From assembly GCA_033439685.1 (NCBI GenBank), contig JAUEDM010000004.1, positions 930,001 through 994,000 of the forward strand: a stretch of DNA of 64,000 bases. Reading direction: 5' to 3'. The DNA is from Apodospora peruviana (Eukaryota; Ascomycota; Sordariomycetes; Sordariales; Lasiosphaeriaceae). Numbering within the stretch: position 1 is the stretch's first letter; each line of letters starts with the position of its first letter. The translations under genes were made by a program, and so were the position numbers. The notes under the pieces were generated by a model. The model was given only the letters and a program-made list of their open reading frames with translations. It was not told the DNA's origin and made no database searches. Of the stretch, positions 1 to 12,079 are shown in pieces.

Positions 1-426
1 GGATGAGGTAGGAGATGTTAAAGAAGATATACTGACCGATGGTGTGAAGGGACCCAGATGGCTGGAACGCGCCCCTTGACTAGGGTACCACCCGCATGCG
101 GGATGAGGGTTGATGGATAGCGGATGCGGGACAGTTGGCATGTGGTTGGAATGTGAAAGGGTTCCGTGGAAACTTCACACCACTCCGGCAAACCCATTGG
201 AATGGAGATTCAGGGTGACTTCCCACTGATTTTACTTTTTTTCAAGACATGAAGGTAATTGCCTTAGTGAGGAACGCTAATCGCTGGGGGTAAAAGCAAG
301 AAATCCAAGGGAAATAATATACGAACGGTGTCTTCACTTGCCCTGCCGTGAAAACGCGCTCTGGGCACGCTTGAGTGCATCCCTTGCAGATTTTCTCCAT
401 CGATGCTTCCGACCGGGTTTTCCGTC
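1..426. other. Intergenic, no gene seen
   Basis: This is the 3' flank of the aldehyde dehydrogenase gene. I see no open frame with family features, no tRNA and no obvious repeat. Confidence 0.5.
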
Positions 427-1940
427 CTACTTGGTGTCATCCTTCAAATGGTAGCTCTTCAACTTTACAAACTGTTCAAATCCGAACCGGCTCAATGTGA
501 CACCTTTTCCAGAGTTCTTCCATCCCGTCCAGGCCAGATCCTGTGAAATGTCTCGGTCAGTGGAAAGTGCGACATGCCAACGCAAGAGTCCAGAACTTAC
601 CGGGCTAGGGAAGTCACAGCGATTGACGAAGACGGTTCCGGCTTCGACCATGTCACACAGCTCATATCCCTTTTCTGCATCTTGTGTCCAGATGCTGGCG
701 GTGAGACCGAATTCGCTGTCATTCATCAACCTGATGGCCTCCGTGTCGCTCTTCACCTTCATGATCGGAATAACGGGACCGAAAGTCTCGTCCGTCATCA
801 CCAACATGTTGTGATGAACATCTGTGAGCAGTGTTGGCGCGACGAAATTTCCAACTTCCCGCAATTTGGTGAATGTCGGGTTCTCGGGAGTGTAATTCTT
901 CGCACCCTGTTCTAGGGCGTCCTTGATGTGTGCTTCGATGGTCTCCTTTGACTGCTTCGAAATGACCGGTCCAATAGTTGTTGTTTTGTCCAGAGGGTCT
1001 CCCAGTTTGTATCCCTTAAGAACATTCTGTACAGCTGCAACAAACTCGTCATGGATCCTCTCGTCCACATAAACGCGCTCTATCGAACAGCAGCTCTGGC
1101 CCGAGTTGAAGAGGGCGCCATCGACAATCTCCTCCGCTACCGAAGCGATGTCGACATCTTCACGAACATAGGCGGGATCTTTGCCTCCAAGCTCGAGTCC
1201 GACATTCACGAGACGATCCGACGCAGCACGCTGGACCGCCAGGCCACCGGCAACCGACCCAGTGAAGCAAACAAGGGCAACCTTTGGGTTCCGCACGATC
1301 GACTCGATGATGGTAGGTGATCCCGAGTGGAAGTACTGAATCACGCCGTCTGGCAGACCCGCCTCCTTGAAGATATCGAATACCTGCTCAACGATGGTGG
1401 GCGTCTGTGGCGAGGGCTTGAGAATGACCGAGTTACCAGCCAAGAGTGCCGGGATCAAGGAATTGACAAGAATAAGATAAGGATACTACGTGCGGTCAGC
1501 TAAGTATCAGCACCGTTGGACGACTGAGCACATACATTCCAAGCAAATATAATCAAGACTGGCCCAACCGGGACCTTGCGGATGAATCTCTTGAAGCCCT
1601 TCTCAGGCTTCCCCTGGGTGTCTTGAAGGACTTGGTCACTGATTTCCAGCAGGTACTCGGACCTCTTAACGGCGGTGGCGATCTCCGAGGGCGTGTAAAC
1701 AATGGGACGGCCCATCTGGAAGGTGAGCTCCCTGGCGAGTTCATCCTTCTTCGCCGCGAGCAGTTCGAGTGCCTTGCGGATGATGATCTGGCGGTCGACC
1801 AACGGAGTATAGCGCCACTCATTGAAAGCCTTAGTTGCAATCTCGGCGATCTCCTCGAGGTCCTCCGCTGAGACGCCGTTGCGGGAGAGGATGGGCTCGC
1901 CGTTTATTGGAGAAATGGTCTGAATCACCTCGACGGACAT
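427..1940 (-). CDS. NAD(P)-dependent aldehyde dehydrogenase
   Basis: Oxidises an aldehyde to the acid with NAD(P)+; the substrate cannot be told from sequence. I read three exons on the minus strand: 1940..1536, 1485..601 and 540..427. The introns are 1535..1486 (50 nt, GTATGT..CGTAG) and 600..541 (60 nt, GTAAGT..CACAG). The second intron is a multiple of three without a stop, so an unspliced reading wrongly inserts about 20 residues before DLAWTGWKNSGKG. The product is 467 aa, normal for the PF00171 superfamily. Visible motifs are the Rossmann-side FTGS, ELGGKDPAYV with the general-base Glu, the catalytic Cys in GQSCCSIERVYV, and ETFGPVIPI. It resembles the short succinate-semialdehyde-dehydrogenase-like group. 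The start is the first ATG (MSVEVIQTISP). No targeting signal is seen, so it is probably cytosolic. Confidence 0.9.
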
Positions 1941-2593
1941 GGTGGCAGCTGGGCGGGTGGTAAAAGATTTGGGAGAATGAAATGAGAAGTTGAGAAGATT
2001 TGGGGAAGGAGTTTGAGGAAGAGCTTTGGGCTTTTATTTGTTTCTATCTACTGGATCTTACAACACGATATGGTCGCCCCTCCCCTTACAGTTAGTTGCC
2101 TTGGAACTGTTTGCCCCTCCATCCAACTACGTAAGGTAGGCAAGGAGCTCCCTCGTCTCCGTCCTCAGCTGACACACTGATAAGATAAGGATAAGAGGGG
2201 CTACCGTCGGTATAAGTCCCAGTGGGGTCCAATCTGATAACAGGAGGTTGCTCAAAACAACCTGGAATTTATCCATGCCCACGATTTATTATATTAGTTG
2301 CCAAGTAGTCGGAAATGTTTTGAGACCTCGAGGTCTCATTTCCTACACGATAGTCTCATATACATACAGTATGGGCAGTCTGCGTACGGGAGCAACTGGA
2401 TTCTACAGATTCGGACGACAGTGCGCACGAGCCACACAGCTCTCCTGCAGACCCCAGAATTTTTTGGAAACCGCAGATCTCCCAATTAAACCTCGATTCC
2501 CAAAACAAAACTGGTAGTTTTGAAGAGACGACGAACTGCCCACCCACCCGCTTTTTTATCAGCCAGAGACCTACTATTCACAAATAATCTGCC
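1941..2593. promoter_or_regulatory. Divergent promoter region (ALDH / ESF2-like gene)
   Basis: A 650-bp gap separates two genes that point away from each other, so it should hold both promoters. It contains pyrimidine-rich stretches near both starts. I could not assign specific factor sites, and no further gene is visible. Confidence 0.5.
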
Positions 2594-3718
2594 ATGGCGT
2601 CTGAACGAATAAACAACTTCCTGGACGCCGATGAAAGCGACGACGACGCCGAGCGTGGCTACGATTCAGAGAATGACCTGCAAAAAGGCGGGCGCAGCGC
2701 AAAGCGGCGGAAGGTAGAAGACGACGACCACCACGATTCCGGCGACGATAGCGATGAACACAATGACAACGATGGCGGCGCAAAGCTCACCTTTTCTCCC
2801 ACGACGACCACGAAAAAGACCAAACAAGCCCACCAAAACGGAGAACATGAGGAGGACGACGAAGCACAATCGGAAGCAGACGAGGATGACGACGAACAAA
2901 GTCCCACCACCATCACACCCACCACCACCAAAGAAAAGAAGTCTTCCAAGTCAGCGGCAGGTGAACTCCCAGACCTGACGAAACCGCTTCACAAAAAGAA
3001 CCTCGTCGCCACCGAAACGGCCATCAAAAAGTCCGGCGTGGTCTACATTTCACGCGTGCCGCCCTTCATGAAGCCCGCAAAAGTCAGGTCCCTCCTCGAG
3101 CCCTACGGCAAGATCAACCGCATGTTCCTGGCGCCCGAGGACCCGGCCTCTCACTCGAAGCGTGTCCGCAACGGCGGCAACAAGAAGCGCTCCTACACAG
3201 AAGGCTGGGTCGAGTTTGTGTCAAAGAAAGACGCCAAAAAGGTCTGCGAGCTGCTCAACGCGCGCACGATCGGCGGGAAAAAGGGCGGCTATTATCGCGA
3301 CGACATTTGGAATTTGCTGTACCTGAAAGGGTTCAAGTGGAACAATCTAACCGAGCAGATCGCTGCTGAGAATGCCGAGAGGGCGAGCAGGATGCGCGCT
3401 GAGATCAGCAAGAGCACGAAGGAGAACAAAGAGTTTGTGCGGAATTTGGAGAGGGCCAAGGTGCTCGATGGGATGCAGAGCAAGGCGGAGGCCAAGTTAC
3501 AAAGGAAGAAGGACCTGTCGGGCAGTGGTGGTGGCGGTGGAGATGAAGATGTGTGGCAAAATAATGATGTTGAGCGTGACATGGGCATGTCAGGAACGGG
3601 GCTAGAGAAAGAGAGGAAAAAACGCGCGGTGTTTAAACAGGTACCTTTGGCGAAGAAGAGGAAACTGGATGAGGCGGCGCCGGAGCCGGTGCAGAGGATA
3701 GGGAGCAAGATCTTTTAG
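2594..3718 (+). CDS. ESF2: Pre-rRNA-processing protein, ESF2/ABT1 family
   Basis: A nucleolar RNA-binding factor needed for early 18S rRNA processing in the small-subunit processome (family knowledge). It is a single exon of 374 aa. Residues 1-125 are acidic and low-complexity with Lys/Arg patches, typical of nucleolar proteins. An RRM-like fold follows at about 148-240, from GVVYISRVPPFM to YYRDDIWNLLYLKGFKW; this tail is diagnostic of ESF2/ABT1. The C-terminal region is a charged helix ending in a basic KKRKLDE stretch. The start is the first ATG, preceded by a CTGCC context. Downstream it is convergent with NMD3. Confidence 0.9.
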   Translation: MASERINNFLDADESDDDAERGYDSENDLQKGGRSAKRRKVEDDDHHDSGDDSDEHNDNDGGAKLTFSPTTTTKKTKQAHQNGEHEEDDEAQSEADEDDDEQSPTTITPTTTKEKKSSKSAAGELPDLTKPLHKKNLVATETAIKKSGVVYISRVPPFMKPAKVRSLLEPYGKINRMFLAPEDPASHSKRVRNGGNKKRSYTEGWVEFVSKKDAKKVCELLNARTIGGKKGGYYRDDIWNLLYLKGFKWNNLTEQIAAENAERASRMRAEISKSTKENKEFVRNLERAKVLDGMQSKAEAKLQRKKDLSGSGGGGGDEDVWQNNDVERDMGMSGTGLEKERKKRAVFKQVPLAKKRKLDEAAPEPVQRIGSKIF

Positions 3719-4142
3719 TCGGACAGACAGTTGATATCTTGAGGAATATGACAAGTACAACACATGGACGAACACTACATTTGTTAATTAGCATGCTCAA
3801 CAATACCTAAATCACTATTGTCATGTTACGAGCTTTCGGAACGACCATAAAACGTAGGGACGGCCAGCAATTTCCTCATGTGTCTCTCTACACAAGGAAA
3901 ACAGCCCCAAATACAGTGACCGAGAGACTGTTAAAAAAGAGCGCATGGGTCCGAAGTCAATTCACGATTTTGCGTCTAATAAAACTTCCAGCGAAACGAT
4001 ACATCTCGAAATGCCCGATATCCCAGGTCATACATCGACATGATTCCATTCATTCACGTTGCACCCCCCTAGTACCAAATGTCTCTCAAGCCGATAATAA
4101 CGCTCTCCGACGTGGACCAAACAAACACAGTCATGAAACCCA
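3719..4142. other. Convergent 3' intergenic region
   Basis: It holds the 3' ends of the ESF2-like gene and NMD3. It is AT-richer than its neighbours, and nothing else is recognised. Confidence 0.5.
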
Positions 4143-5846
4143 CTAAGCCTCTTCCTTGTCCTGGATATCAAGCTCATCGAAGTCATCCAGCAATTCATCC
4201 ATGTTCACCTTCGGCCCGTCCTCCTCGTCGCCCATCGTCATATCCGTCTCCGCCACGCTCATGGCGTCTGGATCCTGCGGCTTCCGCTTCTTGCTGTTCT
4301 TGTACAGTGCCAGCGCGGCCCGAAGCTCTTCGTCCTCCTCCACATCCCGCAGAAACATCTCGTACTCGGCGTCCATGCGCTCCTGGTCTGCCGGTTTGGG
4401 CAGGAGGTCGCCCTCGTCCTTGGCCATGCGCTTAAGCTTCCAGTTACGCTTCTTGTTCTTGCGACGGTTGGGATAGTGCTTCTTGACCAACACCACGTCC
4501 GGAATTCTCGATCCGTACGTTTTCGAGTCCTCGATGGCGTCGAGCGCCGAGGAGTTGAAGTTCGTTCCGGTAAGGAGGTAACCCAGAACAGAGTCGCCGG
4601 CGTGAAGCAGGTTTCCGAAATGCGTCCGCGCAAAATATGTCCTGTCGTTCGATCCCAGATCTGACGCACGCGCAATTATGGCCTCAGAGAGAAGCCACTT
4701 GCCCTTGCGCTGGCCCGTCGGCTCGATGTCCATGACTATAAACTCCACCAACTCAGGGGTACCGGCTAAGGGCGAGAACGGGTTGCGCCAGTATACGTCG
4801 GCGCTGATATCTGCGGTCTGGAGGGTGTTCGGGTCGAGGAGGTTGATGGCGGTACCGACGCGGTGGCAGATAACCAGCGGCGAGATGTTGCCGATCTGTT
4901 TCGCCAGCTTCAGCGGCAGGGCCACTAAATCATCTCTGCAGATTGGTACAATCTCGACCGATGTGCTGTACTTGTATGACTTGTTGCCCGTGTGGGTATC
5001 TGAGGAGATGAGATGCCGCGACTCCTTCATATTTATCGGCACGACCGACTTCAAAAAGGAAATAAAGGCGTCGGCTTGGTTCTTTTGCGCAAAGTAAAAG
5101 TCGATACCGTCCTTCTCCTCCTTAATGTTGATTGTGTCCCTGTGCGCCTGATGCTTGAGGATCAACTGCTCAAGCAGCAGGAACGTCCTCTTGTGGGTGA
5201 CCTTTTGTCGTACTTGGACCGATGCGCGCCACACGTTTGCCGTGTATGACTTTGCGCACTCGCGACATTGCTGGGAGGCAACCACGAAGACGACTTCGAA
5301 GCTCTGTTGCAGCAGGACGCCATCACCAACCGAGTCCTGAACCGTCACCTTGACCTTTATTCTCCGAGAATGCGGCTCTGTCCAGATAAACTTGGCGTCT
5401 GTGATGCGGACTTTCCCCAAATTCCTTAATCGTTTTAGACAGAGCGATAGCAGTTCTCGTGATTCGGGCAGCGCCGTTACCCAGCTCGCCGGGGGTAGTA
5501 GCCACCGGTCGCAGTCCTTGCAGAAGTGGAGAGTGCCCTCGCGCTGGATTCCTTGTGAAATATCGACGGTCGATTTGATGCTGCAGAGGCGATTGTTAGC
5601 AACTGGGAATTTCCAACACCGAGCAGGTCCGACGAGATTGGATCATACCAGTCGTAGCAGAGTGCGCCGGTGGAAGCGGTGCCGTCAATAGGCGCTCCGC
5701 AGTTGCAGCAGAGAATGCTAGAGACAATGTCAGCATCAGGTTATGGAGGTGAGTTCGTTGGTGAGAACTGACGTTGCGCCTGTCCGCGCAGTGCCCAAAG
5801 GCGCCATGCTCATGGGAGCGGTGTCCATGGGGGTGTCGATATCCAT
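4143..5846 (-). CDS. NMD3: 60S ribosomal export adaptor NMD3
   Basis: The adaptor that links the 60S pre-ribosome to the exportin Crm1 (family knowledge). Exons: 5846..5773, 5717..5649 and 5580..4143, giving 526 aa. The introns are 5772..5718 (55 nt, GTCAGT donor, phase 2) and 5648..5581 (68 nt, phase 2). The spliced N-terminus reads MDIDTPMDTAPM, then ILCCNCGAPIDGT, LCYDC, and HFCKDCDRWLLPP, which are the paired CxxC zinc motifs expected of NMD3. The OB/SH3-like middle follows (FEVVFVVASQQCRECAK, ISPLVICHRVG). Near the C-terminus are a basic stretch (NRRKNKKRNWKLKRM) and an acidic tail (DELLDDFDELDI), matching the known NLS/NES region. The start is the ATG after an upstream in-frame TTG extension that lacks ATG. 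Confidence 0.93.
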
Positions 5847-6766
5847 GGTACCAGACTGGGTGTGTCTCTGGTCGGCTGGCTTCGAATTTCGGTGGGAACT
5901 AGACGGCTTCGTCGGTCGACGATATGGCAAGGTTTGGCGTTCGAGGTTCGGTCGCAAGATGTTGGATGTTCGAGGGCAAGAGGTTCTCGAACTCCAGATT
6001 TACAGGGCAGTTATTCGGAGTGCAAGGCGGGGCACGCGCTGCTCGAGAATTTTGTGAAGCCCACTGAAAATTGCCCCGCGGTTCATGGTTGATAAGCAGC
6101 CTATCGGATATCTATGGCGTTTCTGGGGCCGTCAGCCACCAATTTGCCACTTTCATGGCCGAGGCAAACCGCTCACTGTCAGCTGTCATCAGCTGTCTTC
6201 TTAGTACCCGCCAACCACCCCCCTCTTCCCCCTGAATTGCAGTTGTCCTAGATTTATCTTGTAGAATAATAACGTTAACCGTTTAATTTATTTACTTAAA
6301 GAATGTGACGGCGAGTTGACCGCGGATTTCAGTGGCTCCTGCCGCCTATTGCGATGGCGCATTGGCCAAAAATTTTGCGTCACCCCAAGCCAAGATGCCC
6401 CATTACCCCGCACGGTCAGGGCCCAAGCCACGCGCATTCTGGCGCACCAGGTACCTTACATGTACCGCAGGTACCGAGCCTTTGTACCCCAACCGCCTCC
6501 AAATATCAAGCATCCAAAACTGGTCCCCAGATTTCTGTTTCCTGCTCACCACCTTCCTGGATGCTGGAGATGGGATCGAGGCCACCGAAAATGGCTCCTA
6601 ACACAATGTTTAAGAGGCCGCGCCTGCGCCTCTCTAGCGATGCATTCGTCAAAGGATTGCGAGTCTATCGCCTACCGGCCTATCCTGCTCCGACGACCCA
6701 CATTGTCTCCCTTCTCTACCCTCTTACGCCCAGTCTACCGCCTGTATCGGTCGTCATTGCAGGAAG
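5847..6766. promoter_or_regulatory. Divergent intergenic region; left edge of the accessory island
   Basis: A 920-bp gap between NMD3 (conserved) and the DUF3435 gene (accessory). An AT-rich patch lies at 6255-6305. Some island boundary should fall here, but I could not find a convincing direct or inverted terminal repeat. Open frames on the + strand at 6316-6860 overlap the start of the DUF3435 gene and look like shadows. Confidence 0.4.
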
Positions 6767-9298
6767 ATGGCGCGTCACCGCCGCAGACCCGAAGACGATT
6801 ACTCGGACGGTTCGAACTTGGACTCTCCAGACGACGTGTCCTTGTCGGACGAGGATGAGTGGTTCGATGTCGAGGTTGATGATGCCGGCTATGAGATCAG
6901 CCCGACAAACATTGACGACGAAGGAAGCAACGACACTGGTAACTTTGGCGACGATTGTGACGACTTTGACATAGAAGATCAGGTGCAGCTCTTCGACGGA
7001 AATCTGCATCCTCGAGAGTACTACCTCAAGCAACTGAAAGAGTTCAACGAGGCCGCGTTCGATGATGAAGATTACAGTAAGGGGAGTACTATACTTCTCG
7101 ATGGAATAGAGGAGCTGTGGAATAAGTAGGTATCGGCCGTGCTTCGACTGCTTGATTCATGCTGACAAGCTGTAACGTAGGTATTGCGCGTGGTTCGAGT
7201 ACGACCCGCAGGAATCCTTTGAATCCGTCTCTCTCGGGTCCCTCTACAATTTCTTCGATTGGCTGCTGGGCCAGAAGGCCGGCAAGGACGGCAGGAAGAA
7301 GCGTGGAACGAAGAAGAGCAGCTCACTCGGGACGTATTGGAAAGTGTACCGGCTCGTCTACGAGAGGGCCACCGGCGCGAAGCTCGATGCGAAGCTAAAC
7401 CGAAAAATGCACAGGGTAGGATCTTCTCCAGCCCGGTATCGAGGCACCGGGCTAGGCTGACGTTGTACAAGTGCTCAAAATCTCGCCAAAAAGTATGGGC
7501 TGAGCGACCAGAAGCTCGAGAACAGGTGCATGACAGTCGACGACCTTAAGCAACAAGTCGAGACAACGCTGGGCACGACGGAGAAGTCCTTCTCCCTGGG
7601 AGAGCTCCGAATTCTCTGCGTCCTGTTCCTCCTACTGCTCGCTCCTACCGGCGCTCGCCCTGCCTCGGTGCCCAAACTCCGCTACCGAGATATCCGAGTC
7701 GTACTGGCCTGGGACCCAGAGGGCGGTCCGCATAAAGTCCTAATTAAGTTCACGCTGGAGTTCACCAAGACTTATCTCGGTACTAAAGATGCGTATGTAT
7801 CTACGCCTACCGGGGGTATGCCGGGGCGACTGGCGCTTTGTAGGTCTACGTGTGTGTTGACGCCATGATAGGAAGACTGTGACCCTCCCTGAAGTCATGT
7901 TTGACGACTCCCTTATGCTCAGCCCCCACGTCTTCCTCGAAGGTATCCTCTTTAGGCATCTGGCCTTCGACGCACCGAGTCTGACCTGCCCTGATGCAGT
8001 AAGCAAGCTCGGCATCCACCCGGGCGAGTGGGAGTTGTGTTTGCCGCTCAAAGCAAGTGTGGATGATGTCTATATTTTCCGTCGAGCCGTCAAGACGCTG
8101 ATCGGATACGAGATGTCCCCAACCGATCCCAACAGTCCTGCAACAATCGCTGGGTGGGTCAGAAGAGTTGGCGAGCTCACAGTGTTCGAGGTCCCAACAA
8201 TCCCATACAACCTACGATATAATGCTGCCAATGTGTTTGATAGAAGCGGTATGTTTTCTGATTATAACTACGTGACGAGACATCCTCACGAACAGCTAAA
8301 TAGGTAATGTAAACGACGCAACCAGAAACCTTATGCTGGACCACGCGAACTCGAATCCGTTCCAGAAGCACTACCTCGGGCGCCAACTTGCGTTCGACCC
8401 GTACGCACTCATCCGCGGGCTAGAGCCGCAGAATGCCCTGGTGCAAAAGTCCTCCAGTATCGGCCATTCCATCAGCAAACGACGCCCCGTGAATCTGACG
8501 CCAGATCAGGCAGCATCCGTCAAATCCCACCCTGGTATCAAGAAGCTAGCCTGTAAGGCTAAGGAGCTACGCCAACAAGCAAAACACTCACGTAAAGCCA
8601 TGGAGAAATACAAGAAGGCGCATGACAAGCTCCGGAGCGCTAGGCAGACGCAGAGAAGGGTCCTCAAGGACCAGATCAGAGAACATTGGACCAACAAACA
8701 GGCAGTGATCGACATTGAGAACCAGCTTGCCGGGCTTGGCTTCGTTGAGGAACCAGCCATCTGGAAGTCTAACCGTCCGAAACGCCCAGCCCAGAAACGG
8801 CTAATGGACGCAGTTACGGCTCCGGTCGAAAGCACAGTCGAGGGCCAGCACCGGCGAAGAGATGTTGCCATCTATGCCGTAATGGCCTATTGCGTCGTGG
8901 TGGAAGGGCCGGCTGTACGGCGCACCAACACTTCCAGGGCGGGTACGATGCAGCGGTCTTCTGTCCAGGATGAGCCTCGAGAAGACGGTCGTTATGCAGA
9001 ATACGGTCGTCATGCGGCTGTGTTGTCTGTCTTCATAGCAAGTGAGGAGGAGAGGCCGAGGAGATGCTTCCTTTGCGTAGGCATGGCGCTCGGCTTGGAA
9101 CTGGATGACCCTTGCATCGAAGAACTCACGCACGAATTCTACAGTGCCGGCGACGTAAGTAAGCACTTCTGACGGAAGCACCTGACAAACATCCGAGAGG
9201 GGGACGATATAGAGTGCGGATCTTGCTACATGCCACTAGACCACAAGATGCATCTCCAACACCATGCCCTTCAGATCCATGGCACGGTATCCTACTAA
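6767..9298 (+). pseudogene. DUF3435 tyrosine-recombinase-type gene, decaying
   Basis: This belongs to the DUF3435 (PF11917) family, which includes the captain recombinases of Starship elements and many FluG-domain-annotated copies. Exons by frame: 6767..7125, 7181.., 7472..7792, 7872..8248 and 8304... Recombinase hallmarks are the box I Arg in APTGARPASVPKLRYRDI, then YNLRYNAANVFD, and the His/Tyr pair in LDHANSNPFQKHYL. The C-terminus has RPRRCFLCVG and, beyond a TGA at 9170-9172, a continuing CxxC...H zinc-finger-like segment (ECGSCYMPLDHKMHLQHH) to a TAA at 9296-9298. That TGA removes the finger. The second intron also fails: a GTAGGA..CAAG splice (7416-7471, 56 nt) breaks the frame, and only a 36-nt intron from 7436 keeps it. 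The acidic N-terminus is usual for the family. Whether this copy is a true captain is open. Confidence 0.85.
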
Positions 9299-9662
9299 CA
9301 GTGACTTGTATTGTCAAGTGAACTGCCTTGCTCAGCTTGTATGGATCGCTACGAATCGACAGACCCTGTTTGCCTTTCCGCCGGCCATCTATCGCTATGC
9401 TCCGCAGCCACCCAAGACACCGGCTTTGTCAGGAGCGGGAAGAGAGTGATTAAGGCCTGGATGCATGGAGCTTTAGAGTATATAAACCAACCCTCGCCCC
9501 TCTGCCATTTCTTCTCCTCTTGTCCCTTGACTTCTCCCTCCTTGAAGGCCCGACGAACCCACCACTGACCAGCGACCTCGACAATCAACATTCGTGGCCG
9601 TCTCCACCTCTTACGTTCCTGAATTTATCACGTAAAACACTGTACGTCGTTGCCTTGGTGCA

Positions 9663-10657
9663 ATGGCCATCACCCATGTGCGACCGGACGACCGTCTCCA
9701 CCTGCAAAGCATCGCGAGCCTATTTGGTGCGTCGTCCAAGATTGTGACCGTCACAGGGACTGGCATCAGCACAAAGGCAGGTATTCCTGTACGTATTCCC
9801 CGCTTCACTTCTTGGTCACCTCTCACCAGACTTAGGACTTTCGGTCGAAAAATGGCTTCTATTCCCTCGGTCATCGTCGTCTTTTCTACTCGTCGGTTCT
9901 TTCTGATCCGGAAAGGAGGCCTCTCTTCTATAATGGCATCACCAAGATGCGCCAGGTCGTTAAGTGCGCCAGTCTAACAAGAACACATCGCTTCATCCTA
10001 AGTTTGCGTGACGCTGGAAAGCTGGTTCGGGACTATACCCAGAACATCGACTGCCTTGAAGAGAAGGTTGGCCTCTCTACTGATTTGCGGAAGGGTCCTG
10101 GAAGTCGATCTCGTTTCTGCAGGAAGTACCGGTCAAGACATATCCGAGGCCAACACCAAGTCGACCACGAGCCACGGCTCCAAGAGAATAACAGAGGCGT
10201 CGAATGTGTTCTTCTCCATGGATTTCTCCGCCGTTTGCGATGCTCCAACTGTTTTAGCACATGTTGCTGGAACAAAGATGGCCGAGAAGCGAAAACTCTG
10301 GCAGGACAGGAACCTCCATGCCCCAGCTGTGCCGAGATCTCCGAAGCCAGAACGGCAGCAGGGAAACGCGCAACCGCAATCGGGACACTCCGACCGGATA
10401 TCGTGCTTTACGATGAACAGGACCCATGGGCTGACTCGATCTCTGCCATCGCACGGCATGACCTGTTACAGCGCCCAGACGTCCTTCTTATTATTGGCAC
10501 GAGCCTTGCAACGCACGGGGTCAAGCACTTGGTGAAGGACTTTGCGAAGATTATTCACAAACGGGCTGGAAAAGTGGTGTTTGTGAACCTCACGGAACCG
10601 GCTAGGAACTGGGACGGTGTGATCGATTACTGGGTCGAGTGGGATTGTGACGTCTAG
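9663..10657 (+). CDS. Sirtuin, HST3/HST4-like NAD-dependent deacetylase
   Basis: Predicted NAD-dependent protein deacetylase. Exons 9663..9788 and 9836..10657 are joined across a 47-nt intron (GTACGT..CTTAG, phase 0), giving 315 aa. Splicing restores the NAD loop TGTGISTKAGIPDFRSKNG. YTQNIDCLE follows; the usual form is NIDGLE, so Gly is replaced by Cys. The catalytic His is in VLLHGFL. Two Cys pairs (RCSNC and CPSC) form the zinc ribbon, and LIIGTSLATHGVKHLVK and VVFVNLTEP complete the fold. Order and spacing fit the HST3/4 (H3K56 deacetylase) branch, but the protein is short and lacks long extensions. It lies between accessory genes, so it may be a mobile-island paralogue rather than the essential genomic copy. 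Confidence 0.85.
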
Positions 10658-12079
10658 GTACAAGATCTAACGAACCGTCAGCCGGCACTCTGCTCTGGCT
10701 TGATTTCAAGGGTTCTGATAGACTTAACTGGAGACGGTGAGCATGTGAATGCGATGGCTTCTCGTGGGTATGATGGGGGGCAAGGGAGCAGTCGGGATAA
10801 TCCCATCGACCTTACGCTTAGCTAGATGAAGCAATATCCCGTAACAAGTTACTGAAGGATCTCAGTGGAGGCAGCGGGGTACTGTGAACCAAGACCTACC
10901 ACCTAAGTGTGAACTTTCCCTTCTTCCTCCCTGAGTTTACAGGTGGACCAAAGACCGATGAGAATGACCGAAGAAAGGCTGTTGAGATGGCTATTGTATT
11001 GTCCATGATGTTCCTGAAGCAATAGCTGGAGACACAACTCCATCTGACATGTACATTTCTTTCAAGGACATCGAGAAGTCAATGCTTTGAGAAGGCCGTT
11101 GCCAGGAGGGGTTTGAGTGGGGCATGAAAAGGGGGGACGTTGCTATGGTGATGAATGGGCCCTCTGCTGTTCCGGGCAGCTAACTCCAGAGATCACACGT
11201 CTCATTCGGCCGCAGATTCAGCACATCCGAGATTTAAAGCATAATTTAGGAGCGGATTAAGCCACGGACATAGAATAACTCGCTGTTTCGCATGTCGATG
11301 TTGTGATTTCTTGTGTGGGTCTATGTAACTTTTTCCCCTTATTTCTTTAGTTTAGTATTTTTCGCAATATAATGAGATTAACCCGTCCAACTCGATATTC
11401 CTTGAGTGACTGCTCGTGCAGACACAGATCTTTTCCCTTCAAAATGAGACCACTGGCATCCCCGCCGCTGACAATTGGGGTGGGTGATACTGTCAGAATA
11501 TTCTGTGTCGCTCGGTAGCAGACATATTCCTACCTGTAAAGTGTTGGGTGTAAACGGGAAAAACTCTATAAGTGATTGGTAATCTTGGTAACAATCTTTA
11601 CCATTGGTTTCTTTGATTTGTCATCAGTATTACCTCTATGTATAGTTATAAAAGATGCTCTCTAGAGAGAGGAAAGAGGAGAACACTTTAATCACAATCA
11701 TCATTGACCAAAAGTGCTGTATTCCGACAGATGTTACATAGCGAACCTAAAAATATTTCACTTTCCTTCTGTGTGCCAGCTATTTCAATCGTTGTCAAGC
11801 CAACTCGGTCGTCCTCTACTGGAAAGACAGATTGATCACGGGACCAATGGTGTGTGATCCAAAAGCAGAAAAGAGACGAAAAAAGAGAAAAAAAAGAAGA
11901 ATCAAAACACACTTTCACAACCCATTAATTTTACCACAATATTCCAAGGTGCAGTGTCTTTTGACAAGAATAGAGACTACAATCTCAGTTCTAGCGGATT
12001 GGTATAATTTCAAACCCTAAGCTCAGGATCTCAGAAGTACCAGTGGACGCCATTCTCTAAAAGCCAAGTCTGAGCATAT
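10658..12079. other. Gene-free stretch
   Basis: 1.4 kb between the sirtuin and the HET gene. It is AT-rich after about 11.2 kb, with many stops in all frames. I see no tRNA, terminal repeats or coding signal. Confidence 0.5.

Noticed and set aside
7416..7471. Accepting the 56-nt GTAGGA..CAAG intron as functional in the DUF3435 gene
   Set aside because: It puts the downstream conserved reading (NLAKKYGLSDQ) out of frame; only an unusually short 36-nt intron keeps it.
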